From positions 1-16,309 of the forward strand of contig WAKY01000052.1 of NCBI GenBank assembly GCA_015523135.1: DNA of 16,309 bases, given 5' to 3'. The position numbers and the translations under genes were made by a program. The stretch comes from Candidatus Aciduliprofundum sp. (lineage in GTDB: Archaea; Thermoplasmatota; Thermoplasmata; Thermoplasmatales; Aciduliprofundaceae). The notes under the pieces are model-generated. The model saw nothing but the letters and a program-made list of their open reading frames with translations, was not told the origin of the DNA and made no database searches. This document shows, in pieces, positions 1 through 7,760 of this stretch. The first letter of the stretch is position 1. Every line of letters begins with the position of its first letter.

Positions 1-53
1 ACAATTATGATAACAATACTTGCGATTAGTACTAGCTCTGTTCTCTCATTCAT
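1..53 (-). CDS. 5' end of a membrane or secreted protein (partial, runs off left edge)
   Basis: Seen: an ATG at 51-53 on the minus strand opens a frame that stays open to the window edge. It gives 17 residues, MNERTELVLIASIVIII, a short charged head followed by a strongly hydrophobic stretch, as in a signal anchor, a prepilin-like leader or a first membrane helix. A TATA-like sequence at 75-84 is centred about 26 bp before this ATG, the spacing seen for leaderless genes elsewhere in the window. It lies downstream of herA on the same strand, 31 bp past the herA stop, but has its own promoter signal that overlaps the herA stop codon. The product cannot be named from 17 residues. The gene call itself is an inference from start, promoter and hydrophobicity. 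Confidence 0.5.
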   Translation of the reverse strand, partial: MNERTELVLIASIVIII

Positions 54-74
54 AGGGCAAGAAACGAAAATGGG

Positions 75-84
75 TATAAATAAA
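75..84 (-). promoter_or_regulatory. TATA box of the left-edge partial gene
   Basis: The minus strand reads TTTATTTATA, centred near 78-80. That is about 26 bp from the ATG at 53, so the predicted transcript starts at or next to the start codon. It lies partly inside the herA stop codon region. Confidence 0.5.
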
Positions 85-1584
85 TTATCCGAAAAATCTT
101 AGGGGCTTGGATTTTTTATCTTTTCTCTCTCTATCCACAAGCTCTTCAAATTTCTCTATCTGAATTGGTATGGCGAATTTTGTAAAGATGCTGCTAACTA
201 TTGCTTCACCCCTATCCAAGGAGGCAATCATCTTATCGTCCTTGCTTAGATCCTGAGCTGCAGAGCTTATAACTGCCTTTCTCTCAGAACTCATCTCGTT
301 GCCCAATATAATTTTAGTGTTTAGATTTGCTAGAATTTCGCGGGGTATGACCGATGAGAGCTGGGTTATTGCTATTATTCCAATCTTGAACTTTCTTCCT
401 TCTCTTGCAATTGTGCCAAATATCGTGCTTTTTCCCTCACCTAGAACTCTCGGGGCTTCTTCTATAACAACCGATATAACTGGCTTGTTATCCAACTCTC
501 CATTCTCTTTGTACCTCTTGTACCTTGCGAATACCTCGTTCATTATCATACTTGATATTAGAATTTCAAGATTCTGCGATAGCGAGGAAGTATCTACAAT
601 TACAATCTTTCCATCTTCAAGATAATTGCATATATCTTTTATTGTGCTCTCTCCCTCACTTATTGAGAATATCTTTCCTCTCTCGTATAACCCACCATAA
701 TTATTTACATCAATCTCAAGTGCAACCTTAATCTTTCTCTGAATTACAGCCCTAGTTGTCTCACTTACCCCTTGAATTTGCTCCTCGGAGAATAGCATTC
801 TTATCCACTCATCGCCCCACTCTTTGTAAAATAGATATAAAGCATCCTCCTGGGCGGGTGTAAATTCCACAATTTCCTTTAAATGCCATGGCTTAACAAG
901 TTTTATATTTATCTTGAGTGCCCTCTCGCCAAGGGGCGGGTTAATGGAGTAATATATCACATTTCCCTTCGCTTCAGGATGCTCCTTGAGCCCGTAATTT
1001 CTCCCGTTTATTTTGTAAGAGTAGTACTCGTTATGAGCATCTAAAACAAGGATACCAGCATAATCTTTGTCTACAAGGCTCCAGAGTATAACCTTTACGA
1101 GATTACTCTTTCCCCTACCTGTGGTTGCTGGAATTAAAATGTGATGCGTTAGCACTTTCTTTCCATCAAGGTAAACGGGAACATCTAAAACCTTAGAGCC
1201 ACTTCTTATCTTTCCAAGATACATTGGATTATCAGGCTTTTCCAAGAAATCAAAATCCTCCGCATTTGCTCTCCTCAATATCTTGAAGAACTCTGGAAGG
1301 TGCTTTGGTATGCCTTTTTTATTCAAATCAAATAGGGGCTTGGCACGAACAAGTATGAAGTTTCTCACTTCTTTCTCATGGATTTCCGTAGCACCATATC
1401 CTTCAAGCTGCATACCACTCATCCTAGCTAGGTCTCTTCCTTCCATTAAACTTCCATATTCCAAATCTACAACTTGAAGCAGTATATCATCAGCCACTAG
1501 CAATTCTCCAAGCTCAATTCTTTCTCCATTTTTCTGCCTTATGAGTATTTCTCCATAATTTCCACCTATAATCTGTCCAACCAT
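85..1584 (-). CDS. herA: HerA, bidirectional DNA helicase/translocase ATPase
   Basis: HerA is a hexameric FtsK/VirB4-like DNA pump that works with the nuclease NurA, and in many archaea with Mre11-Rad50, to resect DNA ends for homologous recombination. Seen: an N-terminal beta-rich region (about 1-80) consistent with the HAS-barrel; Walker A ATTGRGKSN at 153-161 with K159 and S160; DAHNEYY at 182-188; a Walker B-like strand ending in the acidic pair E375-E376 (VVIEEAPR); and conserved REGRKFK (394-400) and RGEAI (458-462) near the C-terminus. At 499 aa the length is normal for the family. The ATG at 1582-1584 has a Shine-Dalgarno site GAGGTGA at 1591-1597, inside the end of nurA, and follows the nurA stop by one base. 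It is therefore translated from the nurA transcript. The nurA-herA pairing makes the assignment firm. Confidence 0.95.
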   Translation of the reverse strand: MVGQIIGGNYGEILIRQKNGERIELGELLVADDILLQVVDLEYGSLMEGRDLARMSGMQLEGYGATEIHEKEVRNFILVRAKPLFDLNKKGIPKHLPEFFKILRRANAEDFDFLEKPDNPMYLGKIRSGSKVLDVPVYLDGKKVLTHHILIPATTGRGKSNLVKVILWSLVDKDYAGILVLDAHNEYYSYKINGRNYGLKEHPEAKGNVIYYSINPPLGERALKINIKLVKPWHLKEIVEFTPAQEDALYLFYKEWGDEWIRMLFSEEQIQGVSETTRAVIQRKIKVALEIDVNNYGGLYERGKIFSISEGESTIKDICNYLEDGKIVIVDTSSLSQNLEILISSMIMNEVFARYKRYKENGELDNKPVISVVIEEAPRVLGEGKSTIFGTIAREGRKFKIGIIAITQLSSVIPREILANLNTKIILGNEMSSERKAVISSAAQDLSKDDKMIASLDRGEAIVSSIFTKFAIPIQIEKFEELVDRERKDKKSKPLRFFG

Positions 1585-1585
1585 C

Positions 1586-2569
1586 TTATTTCACCTCGCT
1601 AATTGCATCATGGGTATCTAGAGCACGAGCTTGCATAATAGTAAAGGAATCGGCATGGTTGTAAATAACCTGCCTGTATGTCTTTGCCTCCTCATCGCTT
1701 ATTCTTGCATTTATGTCAGCATCAAGTAATCCATAGGGATATCCCGTCATAATGGGATCGTTTGCAAAGAGTATGAGAGAGCCTAATGCTAAGGCAGCAT
1801 CTTTTTCAGGATATACCTCAACACGGAAAGCATACTCGCTAAATGGGTGAAGCTTTACTGCAAACATATCTCCCTTTATTGTGCTTATTCCTTTTGCAAT
1901 TGGATGATAGTACCAAGGCGCTTTTATTCCATTCTTCTCTGCCAAATAGTGAATGGAGGCAATTAGGGAATAACCGCGAGAGGTTAGAAGAGAGCAGGTT
2001 TTTGAAAATCCCACAATGATTTTTCCCTCTGCACTCTCAAAAAGTTTGTTTGCATACTCATACTCTCTTTTTTCTCCCGTTTGCAGGGAGCCATCTCTAA
2101 CGAGGATATCGCATTTGTGAATAATCTTTGCAGATAGGAGCCATTCACCCATTCTACGGAGATAAGCTCCCACCGCTTTTATCTTATCTCTCTCATCAAT
2201 TTCATCCATTCCTATCTTCATCTTCTCCGGAAAAATTCCAGAATTGTCCACATCGTAAATTGTTAGTTCAAATGCATCTTCGCCTAAATTTGTGTAAGCA
2301 TCAACTATGTATGTGTACCTTCCGTACTCTTCCTTATGCCCATTTGAAAATATAGAGTAGTAGAGGCGGAGCATATAAATTGCCTGCCCCGGAGAGAGAT
2401 AAATTGTATTATTTCCCCCATCTACAAAACCAATTCTCTTCCCTTCCACGGGTTCTAAAGAATGAAAATTCTTGGGAGAGAAAGGCACAGGAACAGCATT
2501 TTTTATAACAGGCATACCAAGCTCTTGAGGCACATTTCTAATGCTGATCTTTGTGAGTATGTCAAGCAT
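1586..2569 (-). CDS. nurA: NurA, 5'-3' nuclease partner of HerA
   Basis: NurA is the nuclease that docks on the HerA hexamer and degrades DNA strands during end resection. Seen: RIGFVDGGNN at 45-54, with D50 as the likely first metal ligand of the RNase H-like core; a second acidic motif ILVRDGSLQTG at 155-165 with D159; the motif GFSKT at 187-191; and a C-terminal ALDTHD (316-321) with a late His, as expected for the family's final catalytic histidine. The length of 327 aa is typical. The ATG at 2567-2569 has a TATA-like CTTATTAA at 2592-2599 about 26 bp upstream and no Shine-Dalgarno site, so the message is probably leaderless. It is the first gene of a two-gene nurA-herA unit. mre11 and rad50, often in the same cluster, are not in this window. 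Confidence 0.93.
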   Translation of the reverse strand: MLDILTKISIRNVPQELGMPVIKNAVPVPFSPKNFHSLEPVEGKRIGFVDGGNNTIYLSPGQAIYMLRLYYSIFSNGHKEEYGRYTYIVDAYTNLGEDAFELTIYDVDNSGIFPEKMKIGMDEIDERDKIKAVGAYLRRMGEWLLSAKIIHKCDILVRDGSLQTGEKREYEYANKLFESAEGKIIVGFSKTCSLLTSRGYSLIASIHYLAEKNGIKAPWYYHPIAKGISTIKGDMFAVKLHPFSEYAFRVEVYPEKDAALALGSLILFANDPIMTGYPYGLLDADINARISDEEAKTYRQVIYNHADSFTIMQARALDTHDAISEVK

Positions 2570-2591
2570 AAGCGCCTATGAGTTCTTGAAG

Positions 2592-2599
2592 TTAATAAG
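2592..2599 (-). promoter_or_regulatory. TATA box of nurA-herA
   Basis: The minus strand reads CTTATTAA after an A-tract, centred about 26 bp before the nurA ATG at 2569. This predicts transcription starting on the start codon. The divergent glycosyltransferase promoter lies about 25 bp away in the same 84-bp intergenic region. Confidence 0.6.
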
Positions 2600-2620
2600 T
2601 TTTTTGCTGAACTTAGAAAA

Positions 2621-2628
2621 TATTTAAG
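2621..2628 (+). promoter_or_regulatory. TATA box of the glycosyltransferase gene
   Basis: TATTTAAG, preceded by GAAAA, is centred about 29 bp before the ATG at 2654. The transcript would have a leader of no more than a few bases. No Shine-Dalgarno site precedes the ATG. Confidence 0.55.
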
Positions 2629-2653
2629 TTTTATAATGCACTATTCAATTTAA

Positions 2654-4606
2654 ATGAGAGCTAAGAATGTGCTCATATTTCTGACTCCTGCGTTGCTTAG
2701 TATTTTGGTAATTTATTTAGTGGGATTGAGAAATCCTGCTGTGATATTTGGGTATTTTGTAATATTGGATGTAGTTATCTCCCTTTTCTTCTCAGCCCTC
2801 TTTCTTTTTTACTGGAAAAAAGGGAAAAATTATGATGAGTTCTTAAGGAACTACCTTGAAAATATACCGGAAGTTAAGGGTAAGGTTGCCGTGGTAATTC
2901 CAGTGTACAACGAGGATCCTTGGAGAGTAGTTCAAACAGCAATTGCCGCAAAGATGGCAGCTCCAACAGCGGTGTTTGTGTTGGATGACTCTACAGATGA
3001 GAAAATAAGGAAAGAATTGGATAAATATGCAAAGGAGTATGGATTTCAGATATTTAGGGGAGATAAGAGGATGGGGTTTAAGGCAGGAGCTATTAATGCA
3101 TGGCTTGAGAAATATGGAGATGAATACGATTTTCTTACAATATTGGATGCTGATCAAAGGCCCTTTCCCTCTTTCTTTAAATACACACTTGGATTTTTCA
3201 AGGATGAAAAAGTTGTGTTTGTGCAAGTACCCCAATACTATTCTAGAGTGAATTCTATAGTTTCGTTATCCGCTTATATTCAACTCATACCTTTCTTGCG
3301 TACAATTATGAGAGCTAGGCATATGAACCAGAGTGCATTTAGCTTGGGAAGTGGAACGATATACAGAATAAAAGCTTTGAAAGAAATTGGAGGATTGTAT
3401 GAGAAGACAGTTACAGAGGATATTTATACCTCACTTCTCTTGCACGAGCGTGGTTATAAGAGCCAGTACCTTGATTTACCTCTCGTATGGCATGGGGAGG
3501 CGCCAGAAAATATAAGGGCATACTGGATTCAGCAAAACAGATGGGCCTATGGAGGATTTCAAACTCTCAGAAAATTGCTGAATGCCAAGATGTCTTTTGT
3601 TCAAATACTTGATTACCTAAATGGAGTGTTTTACTGGACGCATGTGGGAATTTTGAGTTTGGTGGATATCCTAGCTCCAATTCTCTTTTTAATTTTTGGA
3701 ATATACTTCATAGGGGTGCATCCCTTATTGTATTTGGGAGTTTATGGCTCTATATTCACTCTATCCTTAATATTTTACATAACATCTATGAGAAGGTATG
3801 GGTACGGACTTAGAGAGTACATTTATCATCAAGGTATCCAGTTTATAGCTCTTTATCCAGCTATGCTAGCCTTTTTCCAGTGGTTATTTAGAAGAAAGAA
3901 ATCTTTTAGTGTTACTCCTAAGAATAAAGAAAAGAAAGATAAAAAGTACGCTTGGTATTTCTTATCAGTTATTGTCATCCTTATTTTTTCTGTAGCATAC
4001 GGCTCTTCCAAAGTTTTTTACACACATTCTCTACTTTATCCAGTTCTAATTAACATATTTTGGGCCCTTTGGTGGGTAGTTATATCTTCATCCGCCCTCT
4101 ATATTTCCCTATCTCCAAAGGTTAAAGAAAAGGATAAAAGAAGGATAAAGCAGAGCTATAAGGGATTAGAGAGGCCTGTAGTGGATATGCTCTATTGTGG
4201 CATAAAATTTGAAAAGCTTATTGGAGAGTATTATACGGAGCTTAGTAAAAAATATGGAGAATATTCCAAAACTTTATCAAAAATTGCCAAGGATTCTTTC
4301 AAACATGCTTATATTTATTCACAAATTCTCAAGAATGCTGAGAAGAAATTTAAAATTAGAGCCAAGAGAGGATGTGTAGGAATGGAAGAGTACCTAAATT
4401 CTATAGAGAAAAAAGTAAGGAAAGGGTGTGATGGAAAAGAATTAAAAGATTGCCTAATGCCACAAGAGGAAATTTATATGTATGTTTACTCTAGTTTGGT
4501 TTTAGAAACTTGTGTATATATCTCAAAGGAGATGCATAAAGAGGTTAGGGAGATAATGTATGACGAGCTTGAGCATGATAAACTGGTTAGGGAAATGTCT
4601 TCTTAG
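2654..4606 (+). CDS. Membrane processive family 2 glycosyltransferase with C-terminal ferritin-like domain
   Basis: Seen: two membrane helices (about 5-24 and 30-53), then a GT-A domain (about 75-330) with VIPVYNED at 81-88, DD at 111-112, DAD at 165-167, TED at 254-256 and QQNRW at 293-297. This is the full D,D,D,QxxRW set of cellulose- and hyaluronan-synthase-like enzymes. About five more hydrophobic segments follow (326-353, 356-378, 392-412, 434-452, 458-486). Known for the family: these enzymes polymerise a sugar nucleotide on the cytoplasmic face and usually export the glycan. Substrate and product are unknown here. After a basic linker (490-503), residues 505-650 are predicted helical and resemble a four-helix ferritin-like bundle: E520/E525, DSFKH (547-551), E618 and ELEH (638-641). 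The segment between its helix pairs contains C574, C592 and C600. The ferritin-like reading is by eye and the ligand set is incomplete. The gene stands alone, divergent from nurA and convergent with map one base away. Confidence 0.85.
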   Translation: MRAKNVLIFLTPALLSILVIYLVGLRNPAVIFGYFVILDVVISLFFSALFLFYWKKGKNYDEFLRNYLENIPEVKGKVAVVIPVYNEDPWRVVQTAIAAKMAAPTAVFVLDDSTDEKIRKELDKYAKEYGFQIFRGDKRMGFKAGAINAWLEKYGDEYDFLTILDADQRPFPSFFKYTLGFFKDEKVVFVQVPQYYSRVNSIVSLSAYIQLIPFLRTIMRARHMNQSAFSLGSGTIYRIKALKEIGGLYEKTVTEDIYTSLLLHERGYKSQYLDLPLVWHGEAPENIRAYWIQQNRWAYGGFQTLRKLLNAKMSFVQILDYLNGVFYWTHVGILSLVDILAPILFLIFGIYFIGVHPLLYLGVYGSIFTLSLIFYITSMRRYGYGLREYIYHQGIQFIALYPAMLAFFQWLFRRKKSFSVTPKNKEKKDKKYAWYFLSVIVILIFSVAYGSSKVFYTHSLLYPVLINIFWALWWVVISSSALYISLSPKVKEKDKRRIKQSYKGLERPVVDMLYCGIKFEKLIGEYYTELSKKYGEYSKTLSKIAKDSFKHAYIYSQILKNAEKKFKIRAKRGCVGMEEYLNSIEKKVRKGCDGKELKDCLMPQEEIYMYVYSSLVLETCVYISKEMHKEVREIMYDELEHDKLVREMSS

Positions 4607-4607
4607 A

Positions 4608-5471
4608 TCATCTAGTAGTCACAATAACCTCATCTTCGGTTAGAACAATTGTATGCTCTGTCTGAGCCACCATTGCCTTCTTCTTCTCCTTTAATATTGG
4701 AAAATGATAAAGTATGCCCATAAAAGAACCCATTTTTAAGATACTCTCATAATTATCGTATTTTGTGCACCATCTTGCAGCGAATGGAAGAGTTTTAAAT
4801 TCTTCAAACATGCTTGCATATGGCTCTTTTAATTTATTTGTCTTTCTGAATATGTATATATTCCCTCCAGGGCCATTGGTCACATATCCTCTTCCGTTTG
4901 TGGCAAAGGGCTCTATGGCAAATGCCATACCCGGCAAGAGCTTTGCACGAGAGCCATCGTTGTAGTTTGGTATACTTAGACCTTTATGAAGAACATAAAC
5001 ATCAAGCTCATGCCCCGTTAGGTTTTTTATGGGTATGAATCCATAGAACCTTATGGTCTCTTCCACGACCTCTCCAATTTGAGAAACGAGTATGCCGGGT
5101 CTTATGGCCTTTATTGCATTATTCAGTGCCTCTGCAGACGCTTCTATTAATTCTTCCCATTTATTTGTGCCCACCTCAACAGTTACTGCAGTATCGGAAA
5201 TATAGCCATCCACATGGGCACCAAGGTCTAGCTTTACTAGATCGCCTTTCCGAAAATACTTATTGTCTCCTTTTATGGGCGAGTAATGGGCCGCGATGTT
5301 ATTTACAGATAGATTTACTGGAAATGAGGGCTTTGCACCAGCATCCCTTATATATTTTTCAACCTTTTCTGCAACCTCGTAATATGAAACTCCTTCTTTA
5401 ATCAACTCCTTTCCGTACTCGCGGGCTTCTTTTCCTATCTTTCCCGCTTCAAGGTACTTTTTTAAATTCAT
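4608..5471 (-). CDS. map: Methionine aminopeptidase, type II (archaeal)
   Basis: It removes the initiator methionine from nascent proteins in the cytoplasm using two metal ions. Seen: all five expected ligands of the pita-bread fold, D82 and D93 in LDLGAHVDGYISDTA, H154 in TGHELDVYVLH, E187 in FAIEPFATNG and E272 in QTEHTIVL. The substrate-binding histidines H62 and H162 are present too. The positions match the archaeal type II enzymes closely. The insertion between H162 and E272 (about 200-260) is the helical type II subdomain. The ATG at 5469-5471 has a Shine-Dalgarno site GGAGG at 5479-5483 within the end of sua5 and starts 2 bp after the sua5 stop, so the two are one operon. Its 3' end abuts the convergent glycosyltransferase gene. 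Confidence 0.95.
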   Translation of the reverse strand: MNLKKYLEAGKIGKEAREYGKELIKEGVSYYEVAEKVEKYIRDAGAKPSFPVNLSVNNIAAHYSPIKGDNKYFRKGDLVKLDLGAHVDGYISDTAVTVEVGTNKWEELIEASAEALNNAIKAIRPGILVSQIGEVVEETIRFYGFIPIKNLTGHELDVYVLHKGLSIPNYNDGSRAKLLPGMAFAIEPFATNGRGYVTNGPGGNIYIFRKTNKLKEPYASMFEEFKTLPFAARWCTKYDNYESILKMGSFMGILYHFPILKEKKKAMVAQTEHTIVLTEDEVIVTTR

Positions 5472-5473
5472 TC

Positions 5474-6043
5474 TTATTCCTCCAGAACTTTTATTATTGA
5501 TGCCATGGGTATAGCTCCTTCCCTAATCAATTCTACCCCATTCACGAGCTTTACTATTGTAGAGGGCTTTCCCATCAACCTTCCACAATCCACGCGGTAT
5601 TTTACATCCAATTTCATCGTGTCTTCAATAACGCTTGGAGCCTTCTCCCCACTTATGTTTGCACTCGTGAGCGTAATCGGTCCTATTTTCTCCATCAAAT
5701 ATATGGTTAATGTGTGAGCAGGTATTCTGACTGCAACAGTATCCTCCAGCCATCTAACCCCCTTATTTTTAAGCACGAGAGTTAAGGGTCCGGGCATAAA
5801 CGCTCTTATTAATTTCTCTGCCTCTGGAGTAATTTCTGCAATTTTCCTCATCATCTCAACATTTGCAACACCCACGGGGATCTTCTTCTCCACGCTCCTC
5901 CCCTTCAGCTTGTAAATCTTCTTTATGTCTCCTTCAATGCTCATGCATAGCCCGTAAAGTGTATCTGTGGGCATCACAACCGATTCATTTTTTGCGTATT
6001 CTGCTATCTTATCAACACTCTCTTTTCTGCACGGGAGAATCAC
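5474..6043 (-). CDS. sua5: YrdC/Sua5-family threonylcarbamoyl-AMP synthase (single domain)
   Basis: It makes threonylcarbamoyl-AMP from threonine, bicarbonate and ATP, the first step of t6A37 on ANN-decoding tRNAs; the KEOPS complex then transfers the group. Seen: PTDTLYGL at 25-32, KGRS at 47-50 (the basic pocket), MPGPLTLVL at 83-91, AVRIPAH at 104-110, SANISG at 127-132 and STIVKL at 161-166. The 189 aa contain the YrdC fold only. The C-terminal Sua5 domain found in longer homologues is missing, as in bacterial TsaC. The start is GTG at 6041-6043: no ATG lies just upstream in frame, and a TATA-like TTTAAAAT is centred about 26 bp before it. It is first in an operon with map and divergent from a t6A-modifying enzyme gene. 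Confidence 0.9.
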   Translation of the reverse strand: MILPCRKESVDKIAEYAKNESVVMPTDTLYGLCMSIEGDIKKIYKLKGRSVEKKIPVGVANVEMMRKIAEITPEAEKLIRAFMPGPLTLVLKNKGVRWLEDTVAVRIPAHTLTIYLMEKIGPITLTSANISGEKAPSVIEDTMKLDVKYRVDCGRLMGKPSTIVKLVNGVELIREGAIPMASIIKVLEE

Positions 6044-6065
6044 AGTTTGAATATGGATGTAGTGT

Positions 6066-6073
6066 ATTTTAAA
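6066..6073 (-). promoter_or_regulatory. TATA box of sua5-map
   Basis: The minus strand reads TTTAAAAT within AAATTTAAAATAC, centred 26-27 bp before the GTG at 6043. This predicts a leaderless message and supports the GTG start. Confidence 0.6.
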
Positions 6074-6087
6074 TTTCTCATAGCAAT

Positions 6088-6097
6088 TTTTTTATTT
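6088..6097 (+). promoter_or_regulatory. TATA box of the methylthiotransferase gene
   Basis: A T-tract running into TTTATTTTAAAT lies about 21-30 bp before the GTG at 6118 and predicts a leaderless message. It is 15-20 bp from the oppositely directed sua5 TATA box. Confidence 0.5.
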
Positions 6098-6117
6098 TAA
6101 ATTCTCTTGCTACTTCC

Positions 6118-7332
6118 GTGAAAGTTTATCTTGAAGCCTATGGCTGCTCTCAGAACATTGCAGAGACGAATATGCTAGGTCAAGCAATGGGAGAAATTGT
6201 GAGCAGGCCAGAGGAGGCGGATGTAATCCTCATTGGCACTTGTGTGGTCATAGAGCACACTGAGAATAGGATGCTGAGGAGAATTAGGGAATTGAAAAAA
6301 TATGGGAAAAATATAGTGGTTTATGGATGCTTGCCCTCAGCTCGCAAGGAGCTATTGGACATGGATGTTGTGCCCATTGCAACATGGGAATTTGAAAGAG
6401 CTAATGAGATTCTAAATTTGAATAAGTCCTCTATGGATGAAGTTTTTATTTGGGATGCAGTGGCAACTATACCAATAGCGAATGGATGTTTGGGGCAATG
6501 TACCTATTGCATTACCCGCCTTGCAAGGGGTAGAGTAAAGAGCAGGAGCAAAGAATGGATTTTAAAATTGGTTAAGAAAGCATTAGAGCAAGGAGCTGTG
6601 GAAATACGCATAAGTGCTCAAGACACCGCAGCATATGGAAGAGATATTGGCACAAATCTTGCCGAATTAATTAACTCCATTACATCCCTTTCCGGTAAAT
6701 TCTATGTTCGTGTGGGCATGATGGAGCCGCGAGAGACATTGCGCATCCTACCAGAGCTCCTTGATGCTTACTCAAATCCCAAAGTTTACAAATTCTTACA
6801 TTTGCCAGTGCAGAGTGGAGATAATGAAATTTTGCAAAGGATGAACAGGGGATACAAGGTTGAGGATTTTGTTAAAATTGTTAGTGAATTTCGTTCTAAA
6901 TTTCCAGAGATGACATTATCCACCGACATAATTGTTGGCTTTCCTGGAGAGAATGATAAAAGTTTTGAAAATACGATGGAATTGATAAAGGAAATTAGAC
7001 CTGAGATTCTCAACATAACCAGATTCTCACCAAGACCCAAAACTCCAGCTTATAAATGGAAGAGGCCTAGCACGAATAAAGTTAAAGAATGGTCTCAAAA
7101 ATTAGCTGCATTGCATATGGAAAATATGCATAAAAGGTTTGAGAGTATGCTTGGGAAAGAGCTCAGGGTTATTGTACCATCAAAGGGGAAGAGGGGCAAA
7201 TACCTTGCGAGAAGTTCCAATTATGAGCCCGTGGTGCTAGATGATGCTGAGATTGGAAAGGAATATATAGTTCGCATAATGCATTATGAGAAGAGCCATC
7301 TTGTAGGAAAAATATTGGAAAAGGAAGCATAA
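6118..7332 (+). CDS. tRNA-t6A37 methylthiotransferase, archaeal/CDKAL1 type
   Basis: This radical SAM enzyme adds a methylthio group to t6A37, giving ms2t6A next to the anticodon. Seen: an N-terminal UPF0004 domain with its three cluster cysteines C10 (EAYGC), C42 (GTCVV) and C71 (YGCLP); the radical SAM site CLGQCTYC at 124-131; and GMMEPRE, HLPVQSGD and DIIVGFPGE motifs of the MiaB family. A C-terminal TRAM domain (about 345-400) should bind the tRNA. The short 404-aa form and the ANGCLGQCTYC sequence fit the archaeal/eukaryotic CDKAL1 branch rather than MiaB or RimO. The GTG start at 6118-6120 is placed by the promoter and by homology of MKVYLEAYGC to family N-termini. It faces sua5, which makes the precursor group. 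The symbol is left blank because naming (CDKAL1, MtaB-like) varies. Confidence 0.92.
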   Translation: MKVYLEAYGCSQNIAETNMLGQAMGEIVSRPEEADVILIGTCVVIEHTENRMLRRIRELKKYGKNIVVYGCLPSARKELLDMDVVPIATWEFERANEILNLNKSSMDEVFIWDAVATIPIANGCLGQCTYCITRLARGRVKSRSKEWILKLVKKALEQGAVEIRISAQDTAAYGRDIGTNLAELINSITSLSGKFYVRVGMMEPRETLRILPELLDAYSNPKVYKFLHLPVQSGDNEILQRMNRGYKVEDFVKIVSEFRSKFPEMTLSTDIIVGFPGENDKSFENTMELIKEIRPEILNITRFSPRPKTPAYKWKRPSTNKVKEWSQKLAALHMENMHKRFESMLGKELRVIVPSKGKRGKYLARSSNYEPVVLDDAEIGKEYIVRIMHYEKSHLVGKILEKEA

Positions 7333-7343
7333 TTGAGGAAAAA

Positions 7344-7350
7344 TTTTTAT
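7344..7350 (+). promoter_or_regulatory. TATA box of sepF
   Basis: TTTTTAT lies between the upstream stop and sepF. A start about 26 bp downstream (near 7373) would leave a leader of roughly 16 nt that just includes the Shine-Dalgarno site GAGGTGG at 7376-7382. This differs from the leaderless genes around it. Confidence 0.45.
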
Positions 7351-7388
7351 TCCTTGAAATTCTTACCCTCTTATAGAGGTGGTTTAAA

Positions 7389-7760
7389 ATGCCAAGTTTT
7401 CTAAAGAGGAGGTTGAAGCCAGAGGGTTTCGGTACACCGCAGCCAAGAAAGTATATAGATTTGAATGAGTATGATACTGGAGTTGAGATAACTGCCACTG
7501 GGCCAATGGTCAGAGTAGCTGAGATTTACAGGTATGAAGATTTAAGGCATCTCTCTGATTTTGTGTACAATGGTGATATTTTGATATTGGATTACACATC
7601 CATAGCTAACGATGACCTGACTTTGAGGCGTATAATAAGTGAGCTTAAGAGCATAGCCAAAGATGTCAATGGAGATGTTGCAGGGATTGGCAAGAATTTC
7701 TTGATGGTAACCCCAACAGGGATGAAGATAAGCAGAAAGAAGATTAGGGGCACAGAATAA
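7389..7760 (+). CDS. sepF: SepF, FtsZ membrane anchor for cell division
   Basis: In archaea that divide with FtsZ, SepF tethers the FtsZ ring to the membrane. Seen: a short N-terminal stretch MPSFLKRRLKP with hydrophobic and basic residues, fitting the amphipathic membrane-targeting helix; a linker (12-35) with QPRKYIDLNEYD; then the compact SepF core (about 38-118) with VRVAEIYRYEDLRHLSDFVYNGDILILDYT and a glycine turn GDVAGIGKNFLMVTP before the last strand. The length of 123 aa is usual for archaeal SepF. Shine-Dalgarno GAGGTGG at 7376-7382 sits 6 nt before the ATG. ftsZ is not in the window. Its stop codon is directly followed by the stop of the convergent NAD-kinase-like gene. Confidence 0.87.
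   Translation: MPSFLKRRLKPEGFGTPQPRKYIDLNEYDTGVEITATGPMVRVAEIYRYEDLRHLSDFVYNGDILILDYTSIANDDLTLRRIISELKSIAKDVNGDVAGIGKNFLMVTPTGMKISRKKIRGTE

Noticed and set aside
1..102. Plus-strand frame open from the left edge to a stop at 100-102, with a hydrophobic start (33 codons), as the C-terminus of a convergent gene.
   Set aside because: The same bases hold a minus-strand ATG with a correctly spaced TATA box. The plus frame would overlap herA by 18 bp and has no recognisable end motif. It cannot be fully excluded without the flanking sequence.
2843..3235. Minus-strand open frame of 130 codons inside the glycosyltransferase gene.
   Set aside because: It is wholly antisense to the catalytic domain with intact motifs, and the Cys/His-rich translation has no family resemblance.
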